Origin: an uncultured Collinsella sp. | GTDB lineage: Bacteria; Actinomycetota; Coriobacteriia; Coriobacteriales; Coriobacteriaceae | Length of the DNA stretch: 64,000 nucleotides | NCBI GenBank assembly: GCA_958445065.1 | Contig: CAUCQW010000009.1 | Location: 33,102-97,101 of the forward strand | Reading direction: 5' to 3' | Shown here: piece by piece, positions 8,306 to 16,074 of the stretch | Numbering within the stretch: the stretch's first letter is position 1 | Layout of the letters: each line of letters starts with the position of its first letter | Program-made: the position numbers and the translations under genes | Notes under the pieces: model-generated | The model's input: only the letters and a program-made list of their open reading frames with translations | Databases searched by the model: none | Told to the model about the DNA's origin: nothing

Positions 8306-9319
8306 ATGGCATATCCCGTATTTGACCTACACTGCGACACCGCCGACCGCATCGGCTGGGCCACGCTCGATCTCGACCTGCGCTTTACCGCCGGCACCGA
8401 CGGTTATTTCCCCGGCGACGAAACGCATCCGCAAGATTTCGACCTCATCGAGGGCAACGCCTGCGCCATCTCGCTCGCAAAGATCGGCAACACGCCATGG
8501 GCACAGTGCTTCGCCACGTTTGTCCCCGATGAGATTCCCACCGCCCACGCCGCGCGCTTCCAGGCGCAGATCATGGCGCATATGAGCGGCCAGGCAATGC
8601 TCAACCACGACCGCATGGTCAACGTACGCAGCGCGGCAGACATTCGCCCCGCGCTCAAAGACGGCAAGGTCGCCTGCATCCACACCATCGAAAACGCCAC
8701 GTTCTTTGCCGAGGACCCCGCGCTGATCGAGGTGCTCAAGAGCTTGGGCGTACTCATGTCATCGCTCAGCTGGAATGCGCAGGGACCGCTCGCGAGCGGA
8801 CACGATACCCACGCCGGCCTCACCGCCGCCGGCATCGAGGCACTTACGCAGATGGAGCACGCCGGCATGGTGCTTGACGTCTCCCACCTCAACGATGAGT
8901 GCTTTGACGAGGTTGTCGCCCACGCCACACGTCCCTTCGTCGCCAGCCACTCCAACTCTCGTGCAGTTTGCGGCGTTAAGCGCAACCTCACCGACGACCA
9001 GTTCCGCACCATTCGCGACATGGGTGGCATCGTCGGCCTCAACTACTGCAGCGAGTTCCTTTCCAACGACGCAACCGACAAGACAGCCGCAGACGTCACC
9101 TTCGACCAGCTGGCGGCACATATCGAGCACTGGCTCGACCTGGGCGGCGAGGACGTCATCGCGCTCGGCGGCGACTGGGACGGTGCCACGGTGCCCGCCT
9201 TCCTCTCCGATGCCAGCAAGATGCCCGAGTTCCAGAACATGCTCTCCAAGCACTTTGGCAAGACCGTGATGCAGAAGCTCTGCAGCGATAATGCCCTTGC
9301 CTTCTTTGAGCGTTATTAA
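8306..9319 (+). CDS. Membrane-dipeptidase-family peptidase (M19)
   Basis: 337 residues; ATG behind CGGAGGAA. Zinc-dependent dipeptidase of the renal-dipeptidase type. Metal and active-site motifs in order: FDLHCDT (His-x-Asp), HTIENATF (bridging Glu), MVLDVSHLND (His) and FVASHSNSRAV (His). IALGGDWDG near the C terminus carries the substrate-side Asp. No signal peptide, so it is cytoplasmic. It probably degrades imported dipeptides, fitting the peptide ABC systems elsewhere in the window. Confidence 0.92.
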   Translation: MAYPVFDLHCDTADRIGWATLDLDLRFTAGTDGYFPGDETHPQDFDLIEGNACAISLAKIGNTPWAQCFATFVPDEIPTAHAARFQAQIMAHMSGQAMLNHDRMVNVRSAADIRPALKDGKVACIHTIENATFFAEDPALIEVLKSLGVLMSSLSWNAQGPLASGHDTHAGLTAAGIEALTQMEHAGMVLDVSHLNDECFDEVVAHATRPFVASHSNSRAVCGVKRNLTDDQFRTIRDMGGIVGLNYCSEFLSNDATDKTAADVTFDQLAAHIEHWLDLGGEDVIALGGDWDGATVPAFLSDASKMPEFQNMLSKHFGKTVMQKLCSDNALAFFERY

Positions 9320-9336
9320 TTTCACATCCCCTGAGC

Positions 9337-9370
9337 GGGCCGGCATGCCGAACGGTCGACATGCCGGCCC
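9337..9370 (+). terminator. Hairpin after the dipeptidase gene
   Basis: Perfect 11-bp inverted repeat GGGCCGGCATG (9337-9347) and CATGCCGGCCC (9360-9370), just past the dipeptidase stop. No U-tract follows, so it may be a weak or Rho-assisted terminator. It contains the ATG at 9361 that might otherwise be taken for the start of the next gene. Confidence 0.5.
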
Positions 9371-9393
9371 GTCCCCAATCTGAAGGACCACTT

Positions 9394-10170
9394 TTGACAC
9401 AGCAATTTACGCTTTTCCTACCCCAACCGGATGGGACTCCCATCCCCGTCGTCGTTACCAAAAAGCGCGTCAAAAACTTCAACCTGCGCGTCACATCGAG
9501 CGGTGAGGTCCACGCCAGCGCACCGCTCGGCGCCAGCCGCGAGCGTATCGAAGCGTTTGTGAAGCGCAACAGCGCCTGGATTATCAGCCGGCTTGCCCAG
9601 CGCGAGCAACGTCAGGCGACGGCGCGAGAGCCGCTCAGCCCCTCGTCCATCATTGCACTTTGGGGCAAGCCCATCACGGTACAAGATGCGCTCGATCACA
9701 ACTTTAAGTCACCCGCACCGCGGCCCAAACAAGCCACGTTCGCAAGCTTTATGGGTACCGACGAGCCAGACGAACGTCCGCAGGCCAAGTGGAACGCGCC
9801 CCTCGACGGCTTAACGCCCAGTGAGATCCAAGCCCATATTGACCAGCTCTATACGTCCGAAGTCACATCGGCGCTGCGGGATATGGTGCACGCATACGAA
9901 ATCGCAATGGGTGTCGCCGTTTCCCGCGTTTCCGTGCGCAGCATGAAAACGCGCTGGGGATCATGCACGCCCAAAACCGGCGCCATTCGCATCGCACGAG
10001 AACTTGCCGCCTACCCCGTCGAGTGCCTTGACATGGTTGTCGCCCACGAGCTCGTCCACTTGCTCGAGCCAAGCCACAATCAGCGGTTTCACGCCCTGCT
10101 CGACACGTACTGCCCCAACAATAGAGCACTGTCCCAGCGGCTCAAGCAGCCACCCATAGAGACATATTAG
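9394..10170 (+). CDS. YgjP-type (DUF45) zinc metalloprotease-like protein
   Basis: 258 residues from a TTG start placed 6 nt behind GAAGGA. The upstream in-frame ATG at 9361 lies inside the hairpin of the preceding gene and lacks a ribosome binding site. The C-terminal half holds SMKTRWGSC and the metal-binding VVAHELVHLLEPSHNQRFHALL (HExxH plus a distal His), the signature of the YgjP/WLM-like family. The first 60 residues form the typical beta-rich part with VKNFNLRV. The biochemical substrate is uncertain. Confidence 0.82.
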   Translation: MTQQFTLFLPQPDGTPIPVVVTKKRVKNFNLRVTSSGEVHASAPLGASRERIEAFVKRNSAWIISRLAQREQRQATAREPLSPSSIIALWGKPITVQDALDHNFKSPAPRPKQATFASFMGTDEPDERPQAKWNAPLDGLTPSEIQAHIDQLYTSEVTSALRDMVHAYEIAMGVAVSRVSVRSMKTRWGSCTPKTGAIRIARELAAYPVECLDMVVAHELVHLLEPSHNQRFHALLDTYCPNNRALSQRLKQPPIETY

Positions 10171-10176
10171 AACCGG

Positions 10177-10662
10177 TTAGCGCACGCGCTCGATCTCGAC
10201 ACCGCAGCTTGCCAGGGGAAGACCGACGGGCGCCCAAGGCTTATCGAGCTTAACGCGCACGCCAAGCAGCAAGGGGTAACGACGCAGCAGCATCGAGGCC
10301 ACACCCTCAGCTGCAGCCTCGATGAGCTTAAACGTATGCTCGCGCAGATAGCCATCGACATCGTGGCACACCGAGCCATAGTCAATCGAGGCGTCCAGGT
10401 TATCGTGCTCCCCCGCTGCACGCAGGTCGGCATAGAGTACCAAGGACACGATGAACTTCTGGCCCAGCGCGTTCTCTTCGGGATACACGCCGTGGTTGGC
10501 AAAGACCTCGAGACCGTCGATAGTAATGCGGTCAGCATGGCGCAGATCGTCATAACTCACGTGGGGCACCGCCGTTGCGGTGGATATTTCGCCCCTTCCA
10601 CGGCGGGCGAGCTCGGCGCCTTCAGTCTTGGTTGCATTCTCGGGCAGTTTCTTGTTGCTCAT
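10177..10662 (-). CDS. folB: Dihydroneopterin aldolase
   Basis: 161 residues; ATG behind AAGGAGA. The enzyme cleaves 7,8-dihydroneopterin to 6-hydroxymethyl-dihydropterin in folate synthesis. The FolB core (about 42-161) shows FANHGVYPEENALGQKFIVSL with the active-site Glu, then LIEAAAEGV and VKLDKPWAPVG with the conserved Lys. The first 42 residues are extra and low in conservation. It is last in the minus-strand run nrdD-nrdG-folE-HD-folB, which links it to GTP cyclohydrolase in the same pathway. Confidence 0.9.
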   Translation of the reverse strand: MSNKKLPENATKTEGAELARRGRGEISTATAVPHVSYDDLRHADRITIDGLEVFANHGVYPEENALGQKFIVSLVLYADLRAAGEHDNLDASIDYGSVCHDVDGYLREHTFKLIEAAAEGVASMLLRRYPLLLGVRVKLDKPWAPVGLPLASCGVEIERVR

Positions 10663-10705
10663 CGCGATCGTCTCCTTCGTTTAGAACCCCGACCGCGCAA
10701 ACTAA

Positions 10706-11287
10706 CTACACGCGAATCGACAGGTTCTTTTTATCATCGCTCCAGTTGCAAGCATTGCGCGCGGGGCATGCAAAGCAGGCGCGCGACGCTTTGTCGGCTG
10801 CATAGAGCAGACGCTCAAGCGGTTGGCTGTTCACACGCAGCTTTCGATGGCCCAGAATGGCCGTCTTAATGGCTGCGGCATCGGCCGGCTCAAACGCCAC
10901 ATCATCGGGCATGCCGCCGAGAATCGCATCAGCGACGCGTTCGCTTGCAACATCATGGGATATACCCGATTCATACTGTTCATCTTTGCCGATATCGTGA
11001 AGAAGTGCCGTGGCGTAGATGACCTCACGGTCAAATTCGAGCTGTTCCTCGAGATTCTTGATCCACATAATGCGAGCGACATCGAGAAGATGGTCAATAC
11101 CGTGGCGGCAGAAGATGCGCCCCGATTCCAACTGTGCAATGTTACCCAGGTGCCGCCGGAACAGCCCGTTGGCGCAAATGTAATCAATGCGAGGCATGGC
11201 ACCAAAGGGAGCCAAGCCCGAAGCCATAAAGCCGCGACGCGACGTCCCCTCATCGGTCTTCGATGTAAAGTCGTTGACGACCCTCAT
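10706..11287 (-). CDS. HD-domain phosphohydrolase between folE and folB
   Basis: 193 residues from the ATG placed 1 nt after the folE stop. The HD motif set is visible: CRHGIDHLLDVARI (first His), ATALLHDIGKDE (His-Asp) and a later AILGHRKLR. The C terminus carries a Cys cluster, CFACPARNACNW, likely to bind a metal. HD proteins hydrolyse phosphate esters. The position between GTP cyclohydrolase and dihydroneopterin aldolase makes it a candidate for removing phosphate from dihydroneopterin triphosphate, but that is inference from context. Confidence 0.8.
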   Translation of the reverse strand: MRVVNDFTSKTDEGTSRRGFMASGLAPFGAMPRIDYICANGLFRRHLGNIAQLESGRIFCRHGIDHLLDVARIMWIKNLEEQLEFDREVIYATALLHDIGKDEQYESGISHDVASERVADAILGGMPDDVAFEPADAAAIKTAILGHRKLRVNSQPLERLLYAADKASRACFACPARNACNWSDDKKNLSIRV

Positions 11288-11288
11288 G

Positions 11289-11846
11289 CTAACGGCCCAG
11301 CATCCTAAAGAACCGCTCCTCGAGCGCGGGATCAGTCTCAAAGACGCCGCGGCGAGCGAGCGTCACGGTCTTGGTGCCGGGCTTTTGCACGCCGCGCATG
11401 GTCATGCACATATGCTCGGCTTCCATGAGCACAATCGCTCCCTGGGGAGCGAGATAATCCATGAGAGCGTCGGCAACCTGCGCACACAGCTGCTCCTGCA
11501 GCTGCAGACGGCGGGCATAAACCTCAACCGTGCGGGCGAGTTTGGAAAGCCCAGCCACCCGACCGTTAGGGATATAGCCAATGGCGGCCTTGCCATAAAA
11601 CGGCAGCAGATGGTGCTCGCACAGCGAGTAGAACGTGATGTCGCGCTCGATAACCAAATCGTTCGAAGCGACGGCAAAGGTTTTGGACAGGTGCTCCTCG
11701 GCACTCTGGTCCATACCGCCGGCGATCTCACCATACATACGGGCAACGCGCGCCGGGGTCTCCAGCAGGCCCTCACGAGTTGGGTCCTCGCCTATGCCCT
11801 CAAGCAACAGCTTAATGGCGGCCTCGACTTTTTCCTGATCGACCAT
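11289..11846 (-). CDS. folE: GTP cyclohydrolase I
   Basis: 185 residues from the ATG behind GTGAGG; a longer frame would add 21 non-conserved residues. Converts GTP to dihydroneopterin triphosphate, the first step of folate synthesis. Signature regions: [18 protein letters not shown], then [31 protein letters not shown] with zinc-binding Cys and His, and [12 protein letters not shown] with the second Cys. It lies 66 nt downstream of nrdG and 1 nt upstream of the HD-domain gene. Confidence 0.95.
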   Translation of the reverse strand: MVDQEKVEAAIKLLLEGIGEDPTREGLLETPARVARMYGEIAGGMDQSAEEHLSKTFAVASNDLVIERDITFYSLCEHHLLPFYGKAAIGYIPNGRVAGLSKLARTVEVYARRLQLQEQLCAQVADALMDYLAPQGAIVLMEAEHMCMTMRGVQKPGTKTVTLARRGVFETDPALEERFFRMLGR

Positions 11847-11912
11847 CTGGGCCTCACTTTTCCGATTTTGCGTTCGCGCTATGGTACCACGCCCTTTGGC
11901 ATCGGCCACAAG

Positions 11913-12494
11913 CTACATAGTATGGGTCGAATAGACCGGATCGTCCCGCCAAAGCTCCACAGCGTCGCAAAGCGCAACGCCCTCGCGCACAGCACGGGCG
12001 CGCGTGGCGTTCATATCGATCACACGCTGGTTACTCGAGCCCCTAAAGCGCAATGAGATATCGTACAGATCCTGAACGAACGGGCCGTCCACCAACATGT
12101 CGAGGCAGGCCAGGATACGGTTCGTCACCTCGGTATGATGACGGCCACCCGGCATAAGCTCCTCGAGCACGTCGCCGGTAAAGCACCAAATGGTCTTGCC
12201 CGACCCCGCGGGATAGGCCGCACGCACGCGTTCGATAAAGTCAACAAGCCCCACCTGATTCTCGGGCTCCATAGGCTCGCCGCCCAAAATCGTCAGGCCA
12301 TCAATAAAGGGATGGTCGAGACTCTCGATAATCTTGTCCTCGACGGCACGGTCGAACGGCTCACCCGCAGCAAAGTCCCACGCGACAGAGTTAAAGCAGT
12401 TCTTGCACCCACGACGGCACCCACTCACAAACAGAGAAGTACGAACGCCTTCCCCATCGGCAATGTCGAAATACTTAATGTTCGCGTAGTTCAT
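11913..12494 (-). CDS. nrdG: Anaerobic ribonucleotide reductase activating protein
   Basis: 193 residues; ATG behind GGGAG. A longer frame upstream runs into the repeat at 12510-12593 and is not real. Radical SAM enzyme that makes the glycyl radical on NrdD. The [4Fe-4S] cluster motif is VSGCRRGCKNCFN (CxxxCxxC); the glycine-rich SAM site is LTILGGEPMEPEN. It lies downstream of nrdD with an unusual 426-nt gap filled by two inverted-repeat elements. Confidence 0.94.
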   Translation of the reverse strand: MNYANIKYFDIADGEGVRTSLFVSGCRRGCKNCFNSVAWDFAAGEPFDRAVEDKIIESLDHPFIDGLTILGGEPMEPENQVGLVDFIERVRAAYPAGSGKTIWCFTGDVLEELMPGGRHHTEVTNRILACLDMLVDGPFVQDLYDISLRFRGSSNQRVIDMNATRARAVREGVALCDAVELWRDDPVYSTHTM

Positions 12495-12509
12495 AGGTAA
12501 CTCTCCCGG

Positions 12510-12593
12510 GAGGCCGGGACATATCATCCCGTCCTCAAACATTCTCGGCCTTCGGCCTGCGAAACTGCGGGCGGGACGATATGTCCCGGCCTC
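12510..12593 (-). repeat. Family A nested inverted repeat, copy A3
   Basis: 22-bp outer arms (12510-12531 with 12572-12593) with one mismatch that becomes a G-U pair on the minus strand. Inside is a small hairpin, GGCC-GAA-GGCC. Read on the minus strand, the inner flanks contain CCGCAG on the left and ATGTTTGAGGAC on the right, matching the flanks of copies A1 (22020) and A2 (22327), while the arms are unrelated in sequence. It lies in the nrdD-nrdG gap. Confidence 0.8.
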
Positions 12594-12775
12594 ATGCAAA
12601 GGGTAACTCAATGAACGAAGCGAACATCGAGTATAGGGTTCGAGGTCCAATAAAAACTTTGTTGCAGCTCAACCGCCATCGCAAGCAAAGCGTTGTTGCA
12701 AGTCAACTCATTTCCGCTAAGAACTTCGAGGAGTGAGCAGGCCGCATGCTGCATCTCAGCTACATCAACTTGGCT

Positions 12776-12905
12776 GCCCCGTAGCGAGGCCCCGGGCCTT
12801 TGCTCGATATGAGTTCCGCACGAACAGGAGGCGCCAGTGGCGCCTCCGTCGTGAGCCAGGACTGTCCGAAATAGCGAGTAAAGGCCCGGGGCCTCGCTAC
12901 GGGGC
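12776..12905 (+). repeat. Long nested inverted repeat (possible family A, copy A4)
   Basis: 31-bp outer arms (12776-12806 with 12875-12905) with a single mismatch. The centre is a perfect 10-bp palindrome with one central base (12827-12847). The inner flanks contain TTCCGCA on the left and TGTCCGA on the right, similar to those of family A, but their spacing differs. It ends 15 nt from the nrdD stop codon, so it could act as the nrdD 3-prime end. The 12594-12775 stretch beside it shows nothing I can identify. Confidence 0.8.
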
Positions 12906-12920
12906 GGCCTGGGATGGTTA

Positions 12921-15143
12921 TTAGAGATGCAGCACGCGGTCGCGGATCTCCTCGGTTCGACCCTGGTTCCAGAACTGGGTACCGATGTAACCGCACGTGC
13001 GACGGGCGACATTCATCTTCTCCTGGTCACGATTGCCGCAATTGGGGCACTCCCACACCAGCTTGCCGTCATCCTCGACAATCTTGATCTCACCGTCGTA
13101 GCCGCACACCTGGCAGTAGTCGCTCTTGGTGTTGAGCTCGGCGTACATGATGTTGTCGTAGATGTACTGCATCACGCGAATGACAGCCTTGAGGTTGTCC
13201 TGCATGTTGGGAACCTCGACGTAGGAGATGGCACCGCCCGGCGAAAGCTGCTGGAACATACCCTCGAACTTGAGCTTGTCGAATGCGTCGATCTCCTCGG
13301 ACACGTGGACGTGGTAGCTGTTGGTGATGTAGCCCTTGTCCGTCACGCCCGGGATGATGCCAAAACGACGCTGCAGGCACTTGGCGAACTTGTAGGTCGT
13401 CGACTCAAGCGGGGTACCGTACAGCGAGAAGTCAATATCGCTTTCGGCCTTCCACTCCGCGCACTTGTCGTTCATGCGCTGCATGACGGCCATGGCAAAG
13501 GGCGTGCCCTCCTTCTCGGTGTGGCTGTGGCCCGTCATGTACTTAACGCACTCATACAGGCCGGCATAACCCAGACTAATGGTGGAGTAACCGCCCACGA
13601 GCAACTTGTCGATCGTCTCGCCCTTCTTCAGGCGGGCGAGGGCACCGTACTGCCAAAGAATCGGTGCGGCATCCGAAAGCGTACCCATCAGACGCTCATG
13701 ACGGCACAGCAGGGCGCGGTGGCACAGCTCAAGGCGCTCGTCGAAGATCTTCCAGAACTTATCCATGTCCTGATGCGAGCTCAGCGCGACATCGGGCAGG
13801 TTGATGGTCACAACGCCCTGGTTAAAGCGACCGTAGTACTTGGGCTTGTTCGGATCATAGTTCAGCGCGTTGGCCACGTTGTTAAATCCGTTACCGGAGC
13901 GGTCGGGCGTCAGGAAGCTGCGACAACCCATGCAGGTGTAGCAATCGCCATTGCCCGCGGTCTCACCCTTCGAAAGCTTGAGCTCGCGCATCTTCTTCTC
14001 GGAGATGTAGTCGGGCACCATGCGCTTGGCGGTGCACTTGGCGGCCAGCTGAGTCAGATAGAAGTACGGGGAATCCTCGTAAACGTTATCGTCCTCGAGC
14101 ACGTAGATGAGCTTGGGGAACGCCGGGGTGATCCACACGCCCGCCTCGTTCTTAACGCCCTCATAGCGCTGGCGAAGCGTCTCCTCCACGATCATGGCAA
14201 GATCGTGCTTCTCCTGGACCGAGCGGGCCTCGTTGAGGTACATGAAGACCGTCACGAATGGTGCCTGGCCGTTGGTGGTCATAAGGGTCACGACCTGATA
14301 CTGAATCGTCTGGACACCGCGACGGATCTCATCACGCAGACGGTCCTCTACGACCTCACGCACCTTCTCTGCGGGAGCGGAAACACCGAGCTCCTCAAGC
14401 TCGCGGGCAACCTCGCCGCGAATCTTCTGGCGGCTCACCTCGACGAACGGGGCAAGATGGGTCAGCGAAATCGACTGGCCGCCGTACTGGGAGGAAGCAA
14501 CCTGGGCGATGATCTGCGTCGCAATGTTGCAGGCAGTCGAGAAGCTATGCGGCTTCTCAATCAGCGTGCCCGAGATAACAGTACCGTTCTGGAGCATGTC
14601 CTCCAGGTTCACCAGGTCGCAGTTATGCATGTGCTGGGCAAAGTAATCCGAATCATGGAAGTGAATCAGGCCCTCGTTGTGCGCATCCACGATCTCCTGG
14701 GGCAGCAGCACGCGCTGGGTCAGATCCTTGGAGATCTCGCCGGCCATGTAGTCACGCTGAACGGAGTTGACGGTCGGATTCTTGTTGGAGTTCTCCTGCT
14801 TGACCTCTTCGTTATTGCACTCAATCAGCGACAGAATCTTGTCATCGGTCGTGTTCTTTTGGCGCTTCAGGCTCTGAACATAGCGGTAGATGATGTAGTG
14901 GCGAGCGACCTCGTAGCAGTCGAGACGCATAATCTCGTCCTCGACCAGATCCTGGATCTCCTCGACCGATACGGTGTGGCCGGCCTTCTCACATGCCTCG
15001 GCGACGTTTTGTGCCGCATAGATCACCTGGCGGTCGGTAAGGCGAGAGCCTTCCTCGACCTCCAAGTTTGCGGCGCGGATCGCATTGACGATCTTATCGA
15101 TGTCAAAGGTAACCTCGGTGCCGCTGCGCTTGATGATCTTCAT
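12921..15143 (-). CDS. nrdD: Anaerobic (class III) ribonucleoside-triphosphate reductase
   Basis: 740 residues; ATG with AAAGAGG upstream. Reduces ribonucleoside triphosphates to dNTPs under anoxia. N-terminal ATP-cone (residues 1-90, IKRSGTEVTFDIDKIVNAI). The catalytic barrel follows, with active-site cysteines in the CYTCMGCRSFL region. A C-terminal zinc site has two Cys pairs (CQVCG and CPNCG), and the glycyl radical site RTCGYIG lies about 25 residues from the end. NrdG is downstream, and tandem NrdR boxes lie upstream. Confidence 0.96.
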   Translation of the reverse strand: MKIIKRSGTEVTFDIDKIVNAIRAANLEVEEGSRLTDRQVIYAAQNVAEACEKAGHTVSVEEIQDLVEDEIMRLDCYEVARHYIIYRYVQSLKRQKNTTDDKILSLIECNNEEVKQENSNKNPTVNSVQRDYMAGEISKDLTQRVLLPQEIVDAHNEGLIHFHDSDYFAQHMHNCDLVNLEDMLQNGTVISGTLIEKPHSFSTACNIATQIIAQVASSQYGGQSISLTHLAPFVEVSRQKIRGEVARELEELGVSAPAEKVREVVEDRLRDEIRRGVQTIQYQVVTLMTTNGQAPFVTVFMYLNEARSVQEKHDLAMIVEETLRQRYEGVKNEAGVWITPAFPKLIYVLEDDNVYEDSPYFYLTQLAAKCTAKRMVPDYISEKKMRELKLSKGETAGNGDCYTCMGCRSFLTPDRSGNGFNNVANALNYDPNKPKYYGRFNQGVVTINLPDVALSSHQDMDKFWKIFDERLELCHRALLCRHERLMGTLSDAAPILWQYGALARLKKGETIDKLLVGGYSTISLGYAGLYECVKYMTGHSHTEKEGTPFAMAVMQRMNDKCAEWKAESDIDFSLYGTPLESTTYKFAKCLQRRFGIIPGVTDKGYITNSYHVHVSEEIDAFDKLKFEGMFQQLSPGGAISYVEVPNMQDNLKAVIRVMQYIYDNIMYAELNTKSDYCQVCGYDGEIKIVEDDGKLVWECPNCGNRDQEKMNVARRTCGYIGTQFWNQGRTEEIRDRVLHL

Positions 15144-15731
15144 CCTCTTGCCTCTTTCGCATCGTAGCCTCATTGCGCTTCAGAGCCAAACGATGCCCGG
15201 CAGGGCTTACCCTGTCTTGCGGCGCCGTCGCGCAATCTGTGTTTTCGATAACCATAGGCCCTCATGCGGACAATCCTCGCAGCCAATCAAGGGGCTCAAA
15301 GATCCATCCAAATAATGGGGCGAATAAGGTTCTCGTTCTCTGTCCGCCATCTATCATACGACAAAGAGGCATCTATATCCTGTATTCTTTTTTTAGGTCA
15401 AACACAACATATAGTGTTTCAGCAGGTCAAAGCAATTGGTCAATTTGCAGACGCATTATAAATGAAGTCCTCTTGGCAGACTGCTAAAACGTTATCAACC
15501 CAACTACCTGCACAGCAGTTTTGAAACCCCCTCAACCGTGCCGCCGCCAAATAGCACCAAAACCAAGCTGCTCGCGCCAAAAGAATCCAAAAGATTGTCC
15601 TTGACCAACATGTTGCGGTCATGATGGGCCAGGACACATGCAATCTGCCGGCACCCCTACGGGATACAAAGACCATCGCGTACGGACCTTGGATCAATAT
15701 TTGATGACTTATTTGGCGGCGCGCTTGGTGA
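15144..15731. other. Long intergenic region upstream of nrdD
   Basis: About 590 nt without a supportable gene. The only clear content is the pair of NrdR boxes (15370-15417), whose core is set in AT-rich sequence. The stretch 15430-15731 shows no ribosome-binding-site-supported frame, no long inverted repeat and no recognisable RNA. Short frames there have no family features. Confidence 0.45.
15370..15417 (-). promoter_or_regulatory. Tandem NrdR boxes upstream of nrdD
   Basis: Box 1 at 15402-15417 reads ACACAACATATAGTGT, which fits the NrdR consensus ACACWATATATWGTGT at 15 of 16 positions. Box 2 at 15370-15385 (CATCTATATCCTGTAT) fits 10 of 16. Their starts are 32 bp apart, about three helical turns, the usual spacing for cooperative NrdR binding. 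NrdR represses ribonucleotide reductase genes when dATP is high. The boxes lie about 230 nt upstream of nrdD, so a long leader is implied. Confidence 0.8.
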
Positions 15732-15770
15732 CAAAAAACAAAACAGCCCAGAGGACATAGCCTCTGAGCT
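15732..15770 (-). terminator. Terminator of the tRNA-Gly/tRNA-Val unit
   Basis: A 10-bp stem (15745-15754 with 15761-15770, one mismatch) is followed on the minus strand by a T-rich tail complementary to 15732-15743. It lies directly after tRNA-Val. Confidence 0.85.
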
Positions 15771-15779
15771 GCGAACATT

Positions 15780-15854
15780 TGGTGGGCGTTAGAAGATTTG
15801 AACTTCTGACCTCTTCCGTGTCAGGGAAGCGCTCTCCCCCTGAGCTAAACGCCC
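15780..15854 (-). tRNA. tRNA-Val (GAC)
   Basis: 75 nt including an encoded CCA end. Acceptor GGGCGTT pairs with AACGCCC; anticodon loop CTGACAC gives GAC; T-arm GTTCAAATC. Second gene of a unit with tRNA-Gly. Confidence 0.96.
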
Positions 15855-15857
15855 AAA

Positions 15858-15933
15858 TGGAGCGGACAACGGGGCTCGAACCCGCGACCCCAACCTTGGC
15901 AAGGTTGTGCTCTACCAACTGAGCCATGTCCGC
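15858..15933 (-). tRNA. tRNA-Gly (GCC)
   Basis: 76 nt with an encoded CCA. Acceptor GCGGACA pairs with TGTCCGC; anticodon loop TTGCCAA gives GCC; T-arm GTTCGAGCC. Identical in sequence to the copies at 18146 and 18372. It lies 3 nt before tRNA-Val. Confidence 0.96.
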
Positions 15934-15945
15934 TTACGAGGATTA

Positions 15946-15992
15946 ATCTTACGTGATGCCCGCATCCTATGCAAGAACTTTTTTTGAAAAGT
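15946..15992 (-). promoter_or_regulatory. tRNA promoter with palindromic upstream element
   Basis: On the minus strand TTGCAT (15969-15974) and TAAGAT (15946-15951) are 17 nt apart. Two bases upstream of the -35 lies an AT-rich palindromic element (15977-15992), a slightly altered copy of the element found at two other tRNA promoters in the window. Confidence 0.8.
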
Positions 15993-16074
15993 TTTGCGAC
16001 GCCCTCGCGAACCTCGCGAAGACATCAGCCACCACGGAAGGCGCAGGCAAACGCAAACTCGCCGCAAGAGGCCC

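Noticed and set aside
12927..15167. Plus-strand open frame of about 746 codons opposite nrdD
   Set aside because: It mirrors nrdD nearly exactly, has no recognisable family sequence, and nrdD has all its catalytic motifs on the minus strand.
15440..15778. Small minus-strand frame upstream of the tRNA-Gly/Val unit
   Set aside because: It runs through the tRNA terminator, has no ribosome binding site and contains no family features.
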